Shown: one piece after another, positions 61,201 to 64,000 of the stretch | Numbering within the stretch: the stretch's first letter is position 1 | How the letters are laid out: each line of letters opens with the position of its first letter | Origin: Lumbricus rubellus | Taxonomy: Eukaryota; Annelida; Clitellata; Crassiclitellata; Lumbricidae | Length of the DNA stretch: 64,000 nucleotides | Assembly (NCBI GenBank): GCA_945859605.1 | Contig: OX243828.1 | Coordinates: 19,785,540 to 19,849,539 of the forward strand | Direction of reading: 5' to 3' | Made by a program: the position numbers and the translations under genes | Notes under the pieces: model-generated | Databases searched by the model: none | The model's input: the letters and a program-made list of their open reading frames with translations, nothing else | What the model was told of the DNA's origin: nothing

Positions 61201-63410
61201 GCGGGCGGTTGACCATTCGAGCGTTCTGAGATGAGGTTTGAGCGCCACTGTCTGACTGCGAGTGTAGGAACGATGGCATCGGTTGATTTAAATAGTTCGG
61301 CCACGTCACTCCTTCAGTCCAGTCCGGCGATCGAGCTGTCATGCTCGTTGAAAAGTATTCTGCGACGAAAGACACAAATAATTTCACTATTATATTTATT
61401 TATTTTATCCTTATCTCTAATGCCCCTTCAAGCTCTCTACTCACAGGCGCTCCCGACTACAGAGTGGACATTGCATCAGAGTTTGACACCGAATCTATAG
61501 AGCAATTGCGAACGAGGACTTGCTCAAGGTCCCTACGAGGTGGCTTGAGGTGGATTCGAACCTGCAACCCTCCGGCTGCAAGGCAACGAACATACCCACT
61601 ACACCACCGTGCCCCGCAAATATAATGACACGTTTACAAAGCACCGCCATCTAACAACTAAGCGTTCAATTGTAAGTATCTTTGTTCTTAAACCAGCTAG
61701 GAGGCAGAGTGGATGGAACAAAACTGTCCATGGTACTTCAACAGTGCCAGTCCCAAGGCTAGACGAAGGAGGAGGTCAACGCTAACGAACTTTGCTATCT
61801 CACAGAGTCACTAAACAGAAACTACCACAGTGCATCATGGGCATATTTAATTTACAAGGGTTTCTACAGATATCTAAAACTCGCTGAAGCAAATATCTTC
61901 CATATTTAATTTTTTTTAAACAAATTCCGATTATTTCGCAACCATGTCAATTGCAGAAATGTATAAAATCCCAAAATGGAAACCCTACAGAAATTTTCTC
62001 CTGTCTACACCCCCAGTGTGGCGCAGGGGTTACCTCGGCTGGCGTTCGGAGGGGGTGGAACAAGATCCCTGCTTCCGTAGACGACTTCCGCCTTCAGAAG
62101 CCCGACGACTGGAATAAGCGACGCGTAGTTTGGCTTCGTGACAAACAATTGTTCGTTGTTGTGCATTCCCGTTCCATTGCCGACCGGTTTGTCCTGGGTA
62201 AAATGACAATTAAACAAACAACTTAATTTAATTACGTGTAATTGATATCCTTTATTTTTACCCAAATAATCTGTAAAAGCGAAGAAATGCTGGGAAGAAT
62301 TGGAGAAGAAAGAACACTAGTAAGAACGACAAGAGGACGCAAAAACTTCGAGATGTTCTGCTTAGAGCGGTGATTGAAGGAAAAATTGAGGGGAGAAAAC
62401 TGCACTTTTGGTAATCAGAAGCATATGTATTGTTTGGAGTTTACAGGTTTTTACTTTAAACATGGCATCAATATGTTTCAAATTTCGTCTTGAATTGAGG
62501 TTGTTGATGCAAAAAACATTAAAAATTTCTGCACTTTTAATACAGATTTCTTATCATGCACTCAGATTTGACAAAACCAGACATCCAATTGCCGCTCCGT
62601 AAGGTTCCCGGCCCCTCCATACACCCACCCCTCGTTGGAAAAGTCTAGAACCACCAGCGATTCTTTTCCACATCCACATTTTTAACGCACCATCATTCTT
62701 TCATATAATATTTTCCCATGCTCACATCTCTGATGCGTACAGCACCACACGTATAAATGACATAATCAGTTAATAACAATATTTAACTAAATGAATGATA
62801 ATCCGCTACTTTCTGTGGTTATTACTGAAACATTTCTTATTAAACTCAAAGCCGTCCCTTTTCCATCGTGCTAGAGTCGGGAGCGCTTCCGAGTAGTCCC
62901 TTTGAAGAAGCGCTATATAAATTCCTGAATGAACGAATAATATTTAAATTATTTTAGTAAACAGATCTATGAAGAAACAAATCTAACATTTTCAACACCG
63001 ATCGTGTACTGATCAGGTTTATCCCGAAGAATTCCGATCCACCTGACCGTCGCCAGCTGCTGGTCGTTCTTATCATCGTACCAAACGACTCGATCCCCGA
63101 TTTCCACTTCCGGCCGTGGCAACCCATTCGTCCGTGCCTCCAACCCATGCTCGGAAGCAACCCGGCCACCAAAGCTCGCTTCCGGTGGGGGCGAAATCCT
63201 CATAGGTGGCGAAGGATTCGTGTTAAAACCGCGGGTGTGTTCTCTACGCTGACCACCTCTGTCGCCGTTAACGGCCGAGAGATTTTTTCCGGCGTCCTTG
63301 GCAAAGACTTTGTTTGCCGTGACGAGAAGACCGCATCCCGGAGCGCAGGTGAAGTAGACGCGATTGTCGAACGTCCCGTCGGTGTTGCTAATTTCCCGAT
63401 CGCGAAATTG
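52271..63410 (-). CDS. CYLD: CYLD-type deubiquitinase (5' part outside window)
   Basis: Visible coding exons in transcript order: 63410-62988, 62193-62034, 61359-61027, 60067-59598, 59162-59006, 58565-58253, 57458-57367, 56295-56229, 55660-55540, 54803-54695, 54462-54350, 53649-53424, 52461-52271. They total 2775 nt, 924 aa plus stop, with every junction in frame. Contents: the second half of CAP-Gly 1 (NTDGTFDNRVYFTCAPGCGL), CAP-Gly 2 (VEIGDRVVWYDDK to KPVGNGTG), a long disordered linker, and CAP-Gly 3 (MVEVDIPGYNEMQYGVIRWM to CTDGTF). The USP domain follows, with the Cys box GIQGHHNSCYLDTTLF (Cys codon 58401-58399), the His region IKTSHYVTF and the Asp region WVFFDSMADR. All three catalytic residues are present. 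A zinc-binding insert with three CXXC pairs is encoded by 54462-54350. Role: cleaves K63- and M1-linked ubiquitin chains, restraining NF-kB-type signalling. The CAP-Gly 1 start and N-terminus lie beyond 64000. Confidence 0.95.
52524..52780 (+). mobile_element. tRNA-derived SINE, second family
   Basis: A GCGACTCGGTGGCCTATCGG head with GCGGGTTCGACTCCCGG B-box-like stem-loop, then ACCTTGGGCAAGTTGTTTGC, a unique body, and a T-rich end. The head is more tRNA-like than the main family, and the body differs. It lies in the last CYLD intron. Confidence 0.8.
53165..53420. repeat. ACAGTACAATACAAT-type simple repeat
   Basis: About 250 bp of CAGTACAATACAATA permutations in the last CYLD intron, ending at the exon boundary (53424). 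It keeps several frames open by chance. Confidence 0.95.
53686..53779. mobile_element. Diverged palindromic MITE related to the TTAA family
   Basis: TTTACCGACCAA on the left and TTGGTCGGTAAAGGGTTAA on the right, with a TATAGGATTACCCATAT centre like that of the 70-bp family. It holds an internal duplication (GGATTACCCA..TCATTTTGGT twice). It sits beside the CYLD exon at 53424-53649. Confidence 0.65.
54985..55510. repeat. (GAT)n-rich low-complexity region
   Basis: GATGATGAT-rich DNA with a nested tandem unit (AACCATTGTCTTGAAGATGA, about four copies at 55190-55290) in a CYLD intron. It gives spurious Asp/Asn-rich open frames. Confidence 0.9.
56923..57350. repeat. 18-bp minisatellite, about 23 copies
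   Basis: Near-identical units GGAATTCTGGCAGATAGA, each with an EcoRI site, in the CYLD intron directly after the exon at 57458-57367. The array starts 17 bp from the splice donor. Degenerate, older units (GACAAAGAAATCCTGACA-type) extend the array to about 56570. Confidence 0.97.
58750..58968 (+). mobile_element. tRNA-derived SINE
   Basis: GGGGCGCGGTGGTGCAATCG head, GAGGTTCGAATCC B-box, ACCTTGGGCAAGTCCTTCAC, GAAACTCCAATGCAGTGTCC, and the tail GGAGCGCCTCTGAGTAGTGA. The best-preserved copy of the main family, in a CYLD intron. Confidence 0.92.
59312..59358. repeat. (TATG)n microsatellite
   Basis: A short TATG run following a GAGGA-rich purine stretch (about 59205-59300) in a CYLD intron. Confidence 0.9.
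60480..60700. repeat. Degenerate CCAGCCAACCA tandem repeat
   Basis: Irregular units of TTAGCCAGCCAACCA type, about 14-20 bp, in a CYLD intron. Confidence 0.8.
60832..60913. mobile_element. Diverged palindromic MITE (ACCCTTTCG type)
   Basis: ACCCTTTCGCTAC on the left and GTAACGAAAGGGTTAA on the right. It shares only the CCCTTT/AAAGGG ends with the 70-bp family. It lies 38 bp from copy 4 of that family, with a similar AAAAAGGTCCAAGC block before each. Confidence 0.65.
60951..61021. mobile_element. TTAA-flanked palindromic MITE, copy 4
   Basis: A 71-bp element with TTAACCCTTTAATGCCG and CGGCATTAAAGGGTTAA ends. Its right TTAA overlaps the last base of the GTGAGT splice donor (- strand, 61026-61021) of the CYLD exon 61359-61027. 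Confidence 0.92.
61419..61617 (-). mobile_element. tRNA-derived SINE, minus orientation
   Basis: On the - strand: GGGGCACGGTGGTGTAGTGG head, GGTTCGAATCC B box, and a tail ending GCTTGAAGGGGCAT. It lies 60 bp upstream (transcript sense) of the CYLD exon at 61359. Confidence 0.9.
62845..62945 (+). repeat. SINE-tail-type dispersed repeat
   Basis: CCTTTTCCATCGTGCTAGAG, GGGAGCGCTTCCGAGTAG, GAAGAAGCGCTATATAAATT, then GAATGAACGAATAA. It ends 43 bp from the CYLD exon at 62988. Confidence 0.7.
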
Positions 63411-64000
63411 CTGAAATAGGAGAAAAAAACGCAACCGTAAAATTTTCAAATTAATAATCTTTGCATCACTGAAAGTTACTGAAATCGACCGCTAACCTAT
63501 AATAGGTGCTGTTGAATACATAATAGGTGCTGTTGAATACATCCTTCTAATCTTTATATGTCTAGGCTGGACTATTTAAGTATATTAGCTCACGAGACCG
63601 TAGGGGCGCGACCGAGCGGAGCCGTAAAACCCCTTCAAGGTCTCCTGTGTGAGTGTACCTCCAATTTAATTGAGTGCTACCGTTTTTGATTAGTCACCAA
63701 ATAGACGACTTGATTTTTGGTTTGAATTACATACTGCCACTCAAAGACACGAGTTCAGCAGATGACCCTTGACAGAAAACAAAGAAACAGCAATCATACA
63801 GAATGGGCTTCAAGCGATTGTCGAGAGGTTGAGAAGCTTGTGTCACACATTAATATATGGATTAGGAGCCGTGGCTGGGCTTGGAGCGACTATGAGTAGG
63901 CTTCCTCAAGAGGCACTACATAAATTTTCAGAATAGCAATATGATATGCAGTATAAATTTTTTAAACTTTTCGATGGATCTTAAAGAGACATTATACAAC
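63411..64000. other. CYLD intron running off the right edge
   Basis: Intronic sequence upstream of the first visible CYLD exon. It holds an imperfect foldback (CTCACGAGACC at 63589 against GGTCTCCTGTGTGAG at about 63639) around a GC-rich centre, and another SINE-tail-type repeat (about 63860-63945). The first half of CAP-Gly 1 is not here. Confidence 0.6.

Overview
This is a metazoan nuclear genome window: multi-exon genes with GT-AG introns, AT-rich noncoding DNA, abundant microsatellites, tRNA-derived SINEs and MITEs, and no bacterial-style gene packing. The gene set (three-domain gelsolin, cyclin E, C/EBP, a TMEM143-like protein, CYLD) together with the repeats fits a marine invertebrate that is neither an arthropod nor a nematode. 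I cannot fix the phylum from sequence alone.

Layout. (1) 826-19108, + strand: a 13-exon gelsolin-like actin-regulator gene encoding 365/366 aa. It carries a duplicated exon pair (9058-9185 and 11407-11537) whose phases permit only one of the two per mRNA. A 31-bp hairpin-forming minisatellite sits just before the second copy. (2) 19109-25774: a convergent, gene-poor stretch, probably mostly the cyclin E 3' UTR, with a perfect 20-bp inverted repeat. (3) 25775-31464, - strand: cyclin E, 9 coding exons, 428 aa, with MRAIL and an Fbw7-type phosphodegron. (4) 31465-36436: a divergent upstream region with an E2F-like site on the cyclin E side and C/EBP-like, CRE-like and TATA-like sites on the C/EBP side. 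(5) 36437-38066, + strand: a two-exon C/EBP-family bZIP factor, 318 aa. (6) 41469-48707, - strand: a TMEM143-like (DUF3754) mitochondrial-type membrane protein, 7 exons, 521 aa. (7) 52271-63410, - strand: CYLD deubiquitinase, last 13 exons (924 aa visible). Its 5' exons lie beyond the right edge.

Every exon chain was rebuilt by eye from splice sites, codon phase and family similarity. In each complete gene the exon lengths sum to an exact multiple of three and no internal stop remains, which is strong internal support.

The genes do not form a pathway. Gelsolin acts on actin filaments, cyclin E on the G1/S transition, C/EBP is a transcription factor, TMEM143 is probably mitochondrial, and CYLD removes K63/M1 ubiquitin chains in NF-kB-type signalling. 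Repeats include about 70-bp TTAA-flanked palindromic MITEs (piggyBac-like), about 400-490-bp MITEs with GGGGCCATCC ends, a hAT-like MITE, two or more tRNA-SINE families, and several tandem arrays. The most notable observations are the mutually exclusive gelsolin exons with the adjacent hairpin array, the MITE abutting a CYLD splice donor, and the candidate autoregulatory site upstream of C/EBP.
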